Below are positions 17,701 to 25,078 of a DNA stretch of 52,549 bases, piece by piece. The number at the start of each line of letters is the position of its first letter. The stretch's first letter is position 1. Location of the stretch: positions 1 through 52,549 of the forward strand of contig CATLIX010000020.1 of the NCBI GenBank assembly GCA_949959185.1, in the 5' to 3' direction. This DNA comes from an uncultured Eubacterium sp. (GTDB lineage Bacteria > Bacillota > Clostridia > Lachnospirales > Lachnospiraceae). The notes under the pieces are model-generated. The model was not told the DNA's origin and searched no databases. It was given only the letters and a program-made list of their open reading frames with translations. The position numbers and the translations under genes were made by a program.

Positions 17701-18252
17701 ACGGAAGTTTACTCCAACACAGGCGGACAGTCCTCCAAGGCTACACCTACCGGAGCAATTGCACAGTTCGCAGCAGGCGGAAAAGAAGTGAAGAAGAAAG
17801 ACCTTGCTTCCATCGCAATGAGCTACGGCTATGTATATGTTGCACAGATTGCCATGGGCGCTGACTACAATCAGTGTATCAAAGCTTTGGCAGAAGCAGA
17901 AGCATATCCGGGACCGTCTCTGATCATCGCTTACGCTCCATGTATCAACCATGGTATCAAGGTTGGTATGAGCAAGGCTCAGACCGAAGAAAAGAACGCT
18001 GTAGAAGCCGGTTACTGGCATAACTTCCGTTTCAATCCTGCATTGAAGGAAGAAGGAAAAGCAGCATTCTCCCTGGACAGCAAAGCACCTACCGGAGATT
18101 ACAAGGCATTCCTGAACGGAGAAGTTCGTTACAATGCCCTTGCAAGATTCAATCCGGAAAGAGCAGAAGAACTGTTTGCCGTATCTGAGAAACATGCAAA
18201 AGAGCGTTATGAATATCTGAATAAATTAATCACTTTATACGGTGAGAAATAA
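14716..18252 (+). CDS. nifJ: Pyruvate:ferredoxin (flavodoxin) oxidoreductase
   Basis: The single-chain 1178-residue PFOR oxidises pyruvate with CoA to acetyl-CoA, CO2 and reduced ferredoxin, the central step of clostridial fermentation. Order seen: pyruvate-binding N-domain with YPITPSSVMAE, domains II-III, then two 4Fe-4S clusters of the ferredoxin-like domain (CIQCNICSYVCP near 693 and CTGCGSCANVCP near 746). Next comes CGGCGETPYAK near 815 for the proximal cluster and the TPP/Mg site GDGWAYDIGFGG near 968, continuing through TEVYSNTGGQ. Codon use is markedly more uniform (many GCA, GTA, GAA) than in neighbours, as expected for a very highly expressed gene. AGGAGGAAAA precedes the start and a strong terminator follows. 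Confidence 0.98.
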   Translation: MKRSMKTMDGNHAAAHASYAYTDVAAIYPITPSSVMAEATDEWATQGRKNIFGQTVQVTEMQSEAGAAGTVHGSLAAGALTTTYTASQGLLLMIPNLYKIAGEGLPGVFNVSARCVATHALNIFGDHSDVYACRQTGAAMLCESSVQEVMDLTPVAHCAGLEGHLPFINFFDGFRTSHEIQKIETWDYEDLKDMVDMDAIDAFRKNALNPNHPRQDGSAQNPDIFFQTRESCNSTYDALPAIVQKYMDKVNEKIGTDYKLFNYYGAADADRIIIAMGSVCDTIDETIDYLMAKGEKVGVVKVRLYRPFSKEALIAAIPDTVKTIAVLDRTKEPGSLGEPLYLDVVAALKGSKFDAVKITSGRYGLGSKDTTPGQIIAVYNNTEKERFTIGIYDDVTNLSLEVKEDPVTTPEGTINCKFWGLGADGTVGANKNSIKIIGDNTDMFAQAYFDYDSKKSGGVTMSHLRFGKKAIKSTYLIKQANFVACHNPSYVRKYNMVQELVPGGTFLLNCSWTPEELENHLPGQVKRYIAENDIQFYTIDGIKIGKEIGLGGRINTVLQSAFFKLAAIIPEERAIELMKAAAKATYGKKGDKIVQMNYDAIDAGATGVVKIDVPAGWKDAQDESFAKVATGDRKDVVDFVNEIQIPVNGQEGNKIPVSVVKKYENGQTPSGSAAYEKRGIAVDVPVWNPENCIQCNICSYVCPHAVIRPVALTEAEASNAPEGMQTLPMTGMPEYKFSMTISALDCTGCGSCANVCPGKKGEKALTMQNCEANVGEQAFFDYGLTTEKKVDVVEKFKENTVKGSQFKQPLLEFSGACGGCGETPYAKLITQLFGDRMYIANATGCSSIWGNSSPSTPYTVNERGHGPAWSNSLFEDAAEFGYGMLLAQKAIREKLKTKVEALVAEGKNADVAAAGKEWLDTYGIGAVNGTATDKLVAALEACGCDASKEILAEKDFLAKKSQWIFGGDGWAYDIGFGGVDHVLASGQDINVMVFDTEVYSNTGGQSSKATPTGAIAQFAAGGKEVKKKDLASIAMSYGYVYVAQIAMGADYNQCIKALAEAEAYPGPSLIIAYAPCINHGIKVGMSKAQTEEKNAVEAGYWHNFRFNPALKEEGKAAFSLDSKAPTGDYKAFLNGEVRYNALARFNPERAEELFAVSEKHAKERYEYLNKLITLYGEK

Positions 18253-18269
18253 GACGAAATCGTCTGTAA

Positions 18270-18315
18270 GAATACCCCTTTCACGTACTGGCGTGAAAGG
18301 GGTATTCTTTTCTTT
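18270..18315 (+). terminator. Strong rho-independent terminator of nifJ
   Basis: The 16-bp perfect stem GAATACCCCTTTCACG (18270-18285) pairs with 18292-18307 around a 6-base loop and is followed by a T-rich tract. About 120 bases without recognisable content separate it from the convergent kinase gene. Confidence 0.92.
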
Positions 18316-18435
18316 ATGGCCGATGATACGGACCGCCTGATTGGGCTTGCGCTGGAGCGGCAAACAGGCAGGTAGTCCGGTTTCTGAGAGGCGGATAAGG
18401 CAGCAGAAAACTTCAGAATAGAAATGAACGGAACA

Positions 18436-19725
18436 TCAGAACTTTGCAAACAGTATAATCTGAAATAAGTTATTTTCACAGAAGCAGTCGATGGTACCTC
18501 CTGTTTTTTCGGAGAACGCCAGCACACTCTGCATACCCAGACCGTGATTTACGCCTTTTTCGCTTTTGGGAAGGCCGGTTTGGGTATCGAAGGTAAGGGC
18601 GTCATGGCACTCATTTTTTACCTGAATCAGCAGATGATCTTCCGTACAGTGGACTTTCATTTCTATGTACCGGTGTGCTTCCTCATAATCTTTCACACAG
18701 CTTATGGCATTTTCAAACAGGTTGGCAATCACCGCTGTAAATTCGTAATGGTTGACCGGAATTTTTTCCGGAACCATAAGATCCAGCGTTACTGTAATTC
18801 CGAATTTATCCGTCCACTTTATCATTTCAGAGATAATGGCGTTGACAATCAGGTTTTTGCAGTACTTTGTCACTCTGCTTTCGTCCATGACATCATTGAT
18901 ATGGGCCATGATTTTGTCAATTTCCTCGTATTCTCCCTGGCTCAGAAGCTGATGAATCAGCCTGGAATAGTGGCGCATGTCGTGGCGCAGGATTCTGAGT
19001 TTCTTTTCTGACTTTTCTACCATATAATACTGATTTTCCAGACCCCTGATATAAGTTTCGAACAGTACATTTTTATAGTAGATATCCTTTCTGTTGGAGT
19101 CACTTTCAATATATCTCAGCACCACCACATAAGATACGCACATGGTGAGCATCATGCACAGAATACCCGGAATGTTCTGGGGATTGTCGTAAAGGGTATA
19201 AGGAAAAAAAGCAATACAGGAAAAGCTGCAGTAAAAGAGGGCAGGTATCAGGCACAGTTCCGGCCAGCCCTTGATATATTCGTTTTCATATTGTCTGAGC
19301 CATATGTCCCGGAGGCTTTTATACAGGATGTAAAGGATAACGAAATGGATTGCAAAATTGGCTGCCAGAGCAAGGACCATGCTGCGGGTATTAATCAGCA
19401 TAATAGGGGCCAGGACACTGCCAATGATGGTGTAATTGGAAGCGCTCAGGCCTATAAAGAGAACTTTGCTGTTTCTTTTGCTGGATATAAAAATACCTGT
19501 GAGCTGTGTGATAAAGATTTGCAGGACAGTAACAAGGAAATAGCATGTATCACTGTTCGGAAATATGTTTAACTTGATTACATCGGTAAAACTCAGAAGC
19601 AGAAAAGAAGACAGGCATATCAGCCTGGTTACCCTTGCGGAATAGCGGTGGGTGATAAAGAGATAAATAAAACTCATTAAAAATAAATGGCTGATCATAT
19701 AGGATATATTGTCAAAATAGTTCAT
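18436..19725 (-). CDS. Membrane sensor histidine kinase, AgrC-like GHKL type
   Basis: The 429-residue protein has an N-terminal half of about six membrane helices (to about residue 205), a coiled segment, then the phosphoacceptor box LRHDMRHY near 247. The C-terminal GHKL ATPase has an N-box (IANLFENAISC) and a G-box (GLGMQSV). This is the architecture of peptide-sensing AgrC/ComD-type kinases. The gene follows its LytTR partner by 9 bases. No agrB/agrD-like peptide maturation genes are in the window, so the ligand is unknown. The stop is the TGA read from 18436-18438. Confidence 0.92.
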   Translation of the reverse strand: MNYFDNISYMISHLFLMSFIYLFITHRYSARVTRLICLSSFLLLSFTDVIKLNIFPNSDTCYFLVTVLQIFITQLTGIFISSKRNSKVLFIGLSASNYTIIGSVLAPIMLINTRSMVLALAANFAIHFVILYILYKSLRDIWLRQYENEYIKGWPELCLIPALFYCSFSCIAFFPYTLYDNPQNIPGILCMMLTMCVSYVVVLRYIESDSNRKDIYYKNVLFETYIRGLENQYYMVEKSEKKLRILRHDMRHYSRLIHQLLSQGEYEEIDKIMAHINDVMDESRVTKYCKNLIVNAIISEMIKWTDKFGITVTLDLMVPEKIPVNHYEFTAVIANLFENAISCVKDYEEAHRYIEMKVHCTEDHLLIQVKNECHDALTFDTQTGLPKSEKGVNHGLGMQSVLAFSEKTGGTIDCFCENNLFQIILFAKF

Positions 19726-19734
19726 GCTGTTACC

Positions 19735-20469
19735 TTACCTGTACTGTTCTGAGATAAACATAAGATATTGCCTCTTTACGCTTGCGGTATTCTTTTTGCT
19801 GACGGGAATCTGGGCGCCGTTATCCATGATGATACTGTTTCCTTCCAGTTTTTTTATATGGTTCAGGTTGACGAGAAAAGATTTGTGAACCTGAATGAAA
19901 CTTTTTTCCGTAATCAGGTCTCTGATTTCATCGTCAAAGGACTTACGGATGAAAATACTGGTAATTACGGCTCCGTCTGTTAAGTGCACATTCAGCATAC
20001 GGGAGGAATTCTCGATATATTCAATTTTGGAACAGGGGATGGATATCATGCCCGTTCTGGTTTTCACCAGATACAGAAGGCCCCGTCTGGTTTCCTGGTA
20101 AGAGCGGGCATAGTCCATGGCCTCAAAAAATTTATCTTCTGTTACCGGTTTCAACAGATATCTTACCGCATGTACATCATATGCATCCAGTGCAAAATCA
20201 TCGGAAGAAGTAATATAAATAATGGCGGCTTCGCTGCCGGAATGTTTGATTTGGTTGCCGATATCAATGCCGGTGGTTCCGGTCATGATGATGTCCAGGA
20301 TATAAATGTCAGCCATCTTCTTTTCCTGTATTTTCTCAGACAGGTGAGCGGAATTTGTGAACTTCTCTATGGTAAATTCTGCCTGGGGGTAACGTTCCTT
20401 ATATTTTCCCAGCAGGTGCTCAATCGCTGCCATGTCTTTCATGCTGTCGTCACAGATTGCAATTTTCAT
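19735..20469 (-). CDS. LytTR-type response regulator
   Basis: This is a 244-residue two-domain regulator. The receiver domain (1-120) has the acidic pair CDD at 6-8, phosphoacceptor D59 in YILDI, and the conserved K in LLKPV. The LytTR DNA-binding domain (about 140-240) includes IEYIENSSRMLNVHL, FIQVHKSFLVNLNHI and a PVSKK ending. It is the partner of the kinase encoded just downstream. LytTR regulators typically control peptide quorum-sensing outputs or cell-surface functions; the target is not visible. Confidence 0.95.
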   Translation of the reverse strand: MKIAICDDSMKDMAAIEHLLGKYKERYPQAEFTIEKFTNSAHLSEKIQEKKMADIYILDIIMTGTTGIDIGNQIKHSGSEAAIIYITSSDDFALDAYDVHAVRYLLKPVTEDKFFEAMDYARSYQETRRGLLYLVKTRTGMISIPCSKIEYIENSSRMLNVHLTDGAVITSIFIRKSFDDEIRDLITEKSFIQVHKSFLVNLNHIKKLEGNSIIMDNGAQIPVSKKNTASVKRQYLMFISEQYR

Positions 20470-20487
20470 TTATTTTTCCTCAAAAAA

Positions 20488-20530
20488 ATACTGCAAAAAC
20501 AATTACATAACTGTATTTATTTTGCAGTAT
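20488..20530. promoter_or_regulatory. 11-bp inverted repeat in the leader of the LytTR/kinase operon
   Basis: ATACTGCAAAA (20488-20498) and TTTTGCAGTAT (20520-20530) are exact inverted arms 21 bases apart, between the promoter and the start codon at 20469. It may be an mRNA hairpin or an autoregulatory site; LytTR proteins more often bind direct repeats. Confidence 0.45.
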
Positions 20531-20551
20531 ATGTTATGTTAAATTATAAGT

Positions 20552-20580
20552 ATTATAATATAAGTATCTGGAAAATGCAA
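20552..20580 (-). promoter_or_regulatory. Promoter of the LytTR/kinase operon
   Basis: On the minus strand TTGCAT (20580-20575), 17 bases, then TATAAT (20557-20552). The -10 is consensus. Confidence 0.6.
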
Positions 20581-20721
20581 GGCCTGTTCCAGGAACGTGT
20601 CAGGGAACAGTAACCATATAACTGCCAAAAAGACAGAAAAATTCAAAAAATCAGTTCCCATATGGAAGGTTTTATGGTAAAATGTCCAGTGAAATTTTGA
20701 AGAATCCGAAGGAGTGGGGAC

Positions 20722-22041
20722 ATGATAAAGGTAGTAAAGTTTGGCGGAAGTTCCCTGGCAAGTGCCGGACAGTTTGCAAAGGTTGGGAAAATCATCCGGG
20801 AAGATGAGAGCCGCAGATATGTGGTGCCCAGTGCGCCTGGGAAACGCAACGCCAAAGATACGAAAGTAACAGATATGCTTTACCAGTGTTATGCGCTGGC
20901 AGAAGCAGAGGAGAATTTTACATCTCTGCTGAAAAAGATACAGGAACGGTACGATTCTATTATCAATGGGCTGAACCTGAATTTTTCTCTGAACCGGGAA
21001 TTTGAAGTAATAGGGGAAAATTTCCGGAAAAAAGCGGGAGTGGATTATGCGGCTTCCCGCGGAGAATATTTAAATGGAATCATTATGGCCAATTATCTGG
21101 GCTTTGAATTTGTGGATGCGGCGGAAGTGATTGTGTTTGGAAATGACGGAGAATTTGATGCGGATAAAACCGGTAAAATTTTGTCCGAGCGGCTGAAAAG
21201 TTGCGAGTATGCGGTGATTCCCGGATTTTACGGTGCCAGAGAAGACGGAAGGGTGAAGACCTTTTCCAGAGGAGGTTCCGATATTACCGGTTCCATTGTG
21301 GCAAAAGCGGTACGGGCGGACCTCTATGAGAACTGGACGGATGTTTCGGGATTTCTCATTGCGGACCCCCGGATTATCAAAAATCCGGAGGTGATTAAAG
21401 TAATCACTTACCGGGAGCTGCGGGAACTGTCCTATATGGGAGCCACGGTCCTTCATGAGGATGCGGTATTTCCGGTGCGTAAAGAAGGAATTCCCATCAA
21501 TATCCGCAATACCAACGCACCGGAAGATGAGGGAACACTGATTGTGGAGAGCACCTGCCGCCAGCCGGATTATACCATTACGGGAATTGCCGGAAAGAAA
21601 GGATTTGTGGCGGTCAATATTGATAAAGACATGATGAATGCGGAAGTGGGATTCGGCAGAAAGGTCCTCTCCGCTTTTGAGGAACATGGCATTTCCTTTG
21701 AGCATGTGCCTTCGGGAATAGATACCATGACGGTATTTGTCCATCAGGAGGAGTTTGAGGGAAAAGAACAGCAGGTACTGTCTGCCATTCACCGTCTTGC
21801 CCGGCCGGACAGCATAGATTTGGAGGGAAATCTGGCGCTGATTGCAGTGGTGGGCCGGGGAATGAAATCCACCAGAGGCACAGCAGGAAGAATTTTTTCC
21901 GCCCTCGCCCATGTGAATGTAAATGTGAAAATGATTGACCAGGGTTCCAGTGAGCTGAATATTATTATCGGTGTACAGAACAGTGATTTTGAGGAGGCAA
22001 TCCGGGCGATTTATAATATCTTTGTAGTGACTCAGATTTAG
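20722..22041 (+). CDS. Aspartate kinase (monofunctional, two ACT domains)
   Basis: This 439-residue aspartokinase performs the first step toward lysine, threonine and methionine. The N-terminal KFGGSS (6-11) and the SRGGSDITGS motif near 190 mark the amino-acid kinase domain. The C-terminus has two ACT-like segments (about 305-365 and 375-439), including AVVGRGMKSTRGTAGRIF and DQGSSELNIIIGV. I cannot say from sequence which amino acid inhibits it. GGAGTGGGG precedes the ATG. An extended -10 (TGG-TAAAAT at 20678-20683) lies 40 bases before the gene. No lysine riboswitch is visible; the leader is too short. Confidence 0.95.
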   Translation: MIKVVKFGGSSLASAGQFAKVGKIIREDESRRYVVPSAPGKRNAKDTKVTDMLYQCYALAEAEENFTSLLKKIQERYDSIINGLNLNFSLNREFEVIGENFRKKAGVDYAASRGEYLNGIIMANYLGFEFVDAAEVIVFGNDGEFDADKTGKILSERLKSCEYAVIPGFYGAREDGRVKTFSRGGSDITGSIVAKAVRADLYENWTDVSGFLIADPRIIKNPEVIKVITYRELRELSYMGATVLHEDAVFPVRKEGIPINIRNTNAPEDEGTLIVESTCRQPDYTITGIAGKKGFVAVNIDKDMMNAEVGFGRKVLSAFEEHGISFEHVPSGIDTMTVFVHQEEFEGKEQQVLSAIHRLARPDSIDLEGNLALIAVVGRGMKSTRGTAGRIFSALAHVNVNVKMIDQGSSELNIIIGVQNSDFEEAIRAIYNIFVVTQI

Positions 22042-22133
22042 AATTGCAGCAGATACGGAAAGGTGTATGGAAAATGCAAGATTTTTTCATGTGCCTTTTT
22101 GTTGTTTGCCTTTTAGTTGCTGTCAGTGGCTGC

Positions 22134-22180
22134 CGGCATCCGGCCCTTCACCGAAGGTGACTTTAAATGGCCGGATGCCG
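22134..22180. repeat. 12-bp stem hairpin in the intergenic region after aspartate kinase
   Basis: CGGCATCCGGCC (22134-22145) pairs perfectly with GGCCGGATGCCG (22169-22180). The loop has its own small hairpin, TCACC-GAA-GGTGA (22148-22160). Directly after it lie CGTTAC (22179-22184) with GTAACG (22209-22214), enclosing ACACCC-GTA-GGGTGT. It may act as an aspartate kinase terminator, though no T-run follows. Confidence 0.6.
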
Positions 22181-22218
22181 TTACCGGAACACCCGTAGGG
22201 TGTGAACAGTAACGCATT

Positions 22219-22311
22219 TTTATCTTATAGGAAATACTGTGTCACTATGAAGTACTAAAGTATATAGATTTCCTATAAGATAAAGCCCTCCGGGCGGGAT
22301 GCACAGCTCGC
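22219..22311 (+). repeat. Dispersed palindromic element, copy A (palindrome plus GATGCACAGCTCGC tag)
   Basis: A 17-bp inverted repeat (22219-22235 with 22268-22284; arm core TTATCTTATAGGAAAT) is followed after 13 bases by GATGCACAGCTCGC (22298-22311). The same 14-mer sits next to the long palindrome at 30815-30895 in the opposite orientation. The arms differ in sequence but share a TAnAGGAAA core. This is a repeat family seen directly in the sequence; its mobility or function is unknown. Confidence 0.65.
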
Positions 22312-22352
22312 GGAGATGAAGTTTATTGCCAGGCAATCCGCTCGCGCGCGGA

Positions 22353-22376
22353 GAATGCGCTTGCGCATTCTTTTTT
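22353..22376 (+). terminator. Terminator-like hairpin with T-run
   Basis: GAATGCGC and GCGCATTC form a perfect 8-bp stem with a minimal loop (22353-22370), followed by six T. It lies 55 bases before the promoter-like element of the HD gene, so it would end any transcript entering from aspartate kinase. Confidence 0.65.
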
Positions 22377-22427
22377 ACAGCAGTTTCCTGGAAATGTCAA
22401 AATACGGAAGAAATTTTACGGAAGATA

Positions 22428-22436
22428 TGGTAGAAT
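22428..22436 (+). promoter_or_regulatory. Extended -10 element upstream of the HD gene
   Basis: TGG-TAGAAT, within TATGGTAnAATATGC shared with the copy at 36701-36715. No good -35 is visible, so it would depend on the extended -10. Confidence 0.4.
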
Positions 22437-22438
22437 AT

Positions 22439-22482
22439 GCCTTGAGGAGGGACCCGGCAAAGCCGGGAGGAGACCTGAAGGC
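22439..22482 (+). ncRNA. Candidate structured RNA element, copy 1 (leader of the HD/GH31 run)
   Basis: Outer stem GCCTT (22439-22443) with AAGGC (22478-22482); inner stem CCCGGC (22453-22458) with GCCGGG (22462-22467). The strands between are GAGGAGGGA and AGGAGACCTG, and AGG can pair with CCT inside them. The copy at 36714-36765 has identical connecting strands but different stems that still pair perfectly. Four base pairs change compensatorily. I do not recognise it as a known riboswitch. It ends 33 bases before the HD start codon. Confidence 0.6.
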
Positions 22483-22515
22483 GAAAAAGCAGAAAACAGC
22501 AGGAATCAGAGAACT

Positions 22516-22968
22516 ATGAATCAGACAGAGGGAAAGAGGATGATAGCGGAAATCATCCATGAATTGAGCAGGGAAGGACGCATCAGGAAATCCCGGAGTT
22601 TTATACAGCATGGAAACACTTCGGTGTATGAGCACAGTGTCCGGGTGGCATATTATAGCCTGAAAGCAGCAGAATTTCTGCATTTAAACGGTCACAGAAA
22701 AGAACTGGTACGGGGCGCTCTGCTGCATGATTATTTTCTTTATGACTGGCATGAGAAAGACAGAAGCCACAGCCTTCACGGATTCCGTCATCCCTTTACG
22801 GCCCTCAGAAATGCCAGTGCAGATTACAGGCTTACCAGGCGGGAGCAGAACATCATTCTTCGCCATATGTTTCCGCTGGTTCCCATACCGCCCGCCTGTC
22901 CGGAAGGATGGATTGTGTGTATGGTGGACAAAGGCTGTTCTCTTTATGAAACGGTGCGCAGGCGGTGA
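22516..22968 (+). CDS. HD-domain phosphohydrolase
   Basis: A 150-residue HD-superfamily protein with H40 in VYEHSVRVAYY, the HD dyad at 71-72 (GALLHDYFLYDWH), H in RHMFPLVP and D in MVDKGCSLYET. It is similar to the small HD hydrolases of Clostridia often annotated as phosphohydrolases; the substrate is unknown. The start region is ambiguous: the ATG at 22516 follows AGGAATCAG, while the ATG at 22540 follows GGGAAAGAGG. Its leader contains the structured element at 22439. The GH31 gene follows after 45 bases. Confidence 0.85.
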   Translation: MNQTEGKRMIAEIIHELSREGRIRKSRSFIQHGNTSVYEHSVRVAYYSLKAAEFLHLNGHRKELVRGALLHDYFLYDWHEKDRSHSLHGFRHPFTALRNASADYRLTRREQNIILRHMFPLVPIPPACPEGWIVCMVDKGCSLYETVRRR

Positions 22969-23013
22969 CAGACGCCGGATGTGAAAAATAAAAAGCAGAA
23001 GGAGTATGAGTTT

Positions 23014-25062
23014 ATGAGCAGAATACGCAGATTTTCCATGGGAAATCCCATTAATACGGAAGCAGTGGTACGGAGTCTGCCAGAAGAGAAAGGAAAAATC
23101 CCCTATTTTAAGCATATGGAGGTTTCCGTAACAGATACACAGGAAGCCGCAGAGCAGAAGAGTTACCTGATGTATCCGCTGGAGGGGGAAACGCGGATTT
23201 ACGGGCTGGGAGAGAATATCAGGGGGATTAATAAACGGGGCTGGATTTACGAGAGCAACTGTACGGACGATCCCCATCATACCGAAGGAAAACGCTCCCT
23301 GTACGGAGCCCACAATTTCTTTGTGGTGGATGGAGTGGAGACTTTCGGTGTATTTCTGGATTATCCGGGGAAGCTGACGCTGGACATGGGATATGAAAAG
23401 ATGGATGAGATGCGTATCATGCCGGAAGAATGGAATCTGGATTTGTATATTCTGGAAGGGGACAGCATACCGGAAATTGTAAAAGGGTTCCGGCAGTTAA
23501 TCGGGCGAAGCTATATTCCGCCCAGGTGGGCCTTTGGATTCGGGCAGAGCCGCTGGGGATATCAGAGTGCGGAAGATATCCGGGAAGTGGTACAGGGGTA
23601 TCGGGAGCATGGAATTCCTCTGGACAGCGTATATCTGGATATTGATTATATGGAAGAATTTAAGGATTTTACGGTAAATCAGGAGCGGTTTCCGGATTTT
23701 CCGGAATTTGTGGAGGAAATGAAACAGCGGCATATCCATCTGGTGCCCATCATTGATGCAGGCGTGAAGATTGAAGAAGGGTACGAGGTATATGAGGAAG
23801 GCCTGGAACAGGGATATTTCTGTAAAGATGAGACGGGAAAAGCATTTACCGGGGCAGTATGGCCGGGCAAAGTACATTTTCCCGATGTGCTGAACCGGGA
23901 GGCCCGGCGCTGGTTTGGCGGGAAATACCGGTTCCTGCTGGAACAGGGCATAGAAGGGTTCTGGAACGATATGAATGAGCCGGCCATTTTCTATTCGGAG
24001 AAGAATCTGGATTATGTGATGGATAAAATCAAATCAACTGAGAGCCGGAATCCGGACATGTGGGAGATTTTTGCATTGAAAGACCTGGTCAACGGGCTGG
24101 CTAATAATCCGGAGGATTACAGGAGTTTTTACCATAATCTGAATGGAAGCAAAATCCGCCACGATAAGGTACACAATCTGTACGGATACGGTATGACAAG
24201 AGCAGCAGGGGAAGCCTTTGAAGAACTGGAGCCAGAGAAGCGGATTCTGATATTTTCCCGTTCTTCTTATATCGGAATGCACCGTTACGGAGGAATCTGG
24301 ATGGGGGACAATCAGTCCTGGTGGTCCCATCTGCTGCTGAATCTGAAAATGCTGCCTTCTCTGAATATGTGCGGGTTCCTGTATACGGGGGCAGATTTGG
24401 GAGGATTCGGCGCAGATGTTACGGAAGATTTGCTGCTGCGCTGGCTGGCGCTGGGGATTTTCACCCCTCTGATGCGCAATCATTCAGCCCTGGGCACCAG
24501 AACTCAGGAATGCTACCGGTTTACCCGGACAGAAACCTTCCGCAATCTTATCGGAATCCGCTATGGCCTGATGCCTTATCTCTACAGCGAATATATGAAA
24601 GCGGCGCTGGAAGATGAAATGCTGTTTCAGCCTCTGGCTTTTGCATATCCGGAAGATGAACATGCAAAAGATGTGGAGGATCAGCTTCTGCTGGGAGAGA
24701 GCATTATGATTGCGCCGGTTTATACTCAGAATGCCGGCGGCAGATATGTATACCTGCCGGAGCCCATGAAGCTGGTACGGTTAAAGAGCATGGAGCAGAT
24801 GGAGACAGAGGTGCTGGAACAGGGTCATTATTATATTGAGATTCCGCTGGATGAAGTCGTATTTTTTATCCGTCCGGAAAAAATCGTTCCTTATACAAAG
24901 GCCGGCCAGTACATGGAAGTTCCGGAGGGACAGGAGCTGAAACTTCTGCATTTCGTCACAGAAAGAGCCGTATATGAGCTGTATCAGGATGACGGTTACG
25001 GAAAGGACTATGAGAATCCTCTCCACAGAAAGAAACTGGTTGTGGAAACATCTGCAAGATAA
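23014..25062 (+). CDS. Glycoside hydrolase family 31 (alpha-glucosidase-like)
   Basis: The 682-residue enzyme has the GH31 catalytic nucleophile in GFWNDMNEP (D319) and the likely acid/base aspartate in WMGDNQSWW (D432). Other landmarks are RIYGLGENI, the VYLDIDYMEEF strand, ILIFSRSSYIGMHRYGG and GADLGGFG. There is no signal peptide, so it probably works in the cytoplasm on imported alpha-linked oligosaccharides; alpha-xylosidase activity cannot be excluded. I chose the ATG at 23014 behind AAGGAG; an upstream GTG at 22981 would add 11 lysine-rich residues. The downstream hybrid kinase starts 17 bases later. Confidence 0.93.
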   Translation: MSRIRRFSMGNPINTEAVVRSLPEEKGKIPYFKHMEVSVTDTQEAAEQKSYLMYPLEGETRIYGLGENIRGINKRGWIYESNCTDDPHHTEGKRSLYGAHNFFVVDGVETFGVFLDYPGKLTLDMGYEKMDEMRIMPEEWNLDLYILEGDSIPEIVKGFRQLIGRSYIPPRWAFGFGQSRWGYQSAEDIREVVQGYREHGIPLDSVYLDIDYMEEFKDFTVNQERFPDFPEFVEEMKQRHIHLVPIIDAGVKIEEGYEVYEEGLEQGYFCKDETGKAFTGAVWPGKVHFPDVLNREARRWFGGKYRFLLEQGIEGFWNDMNEPAIFYSEKNLDYVMDKIKSTESRNPDMWEIFALKDLVNGLANNPEDYRSFYHNLNGSKIRHDKVHNLYGYGMTRAAGEAFEELEPEKRILIFSRSSYIGMHRYGGIWMGDNQSWWSHLLLNLKMLPSLNMCGFLYTGADLGGFGADVTEDLLLRWLALGIFTPLMRNHSALGTRTQECYRFTRTETFRNLIGIRYGLMPYLYSEYMKAALEDEMLFQPLAFAYPEDEHAKDVEDQLLLGESIMIAPVYTQNAGGRYVYLPEPMKLVRLKSMEQMETEVLEQGHYYIEIPLDEVVFFIRPEKIVPYTKAGQYMEVPEGQELKLLHFVTERAVYELYQDDGYGKDYENPLHRKKLVVETSAR

Positions 25063-25078
25063 GATATGAGGAATAGAT

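Noticed and set aside
20584-20721. Lysine riboswitch upstream of aspartate kinase
   Set aside because: The gap holds under 140 bases with a promoter-like -10 only about 40 bases from the start; no room for and no sign of the aptamer.
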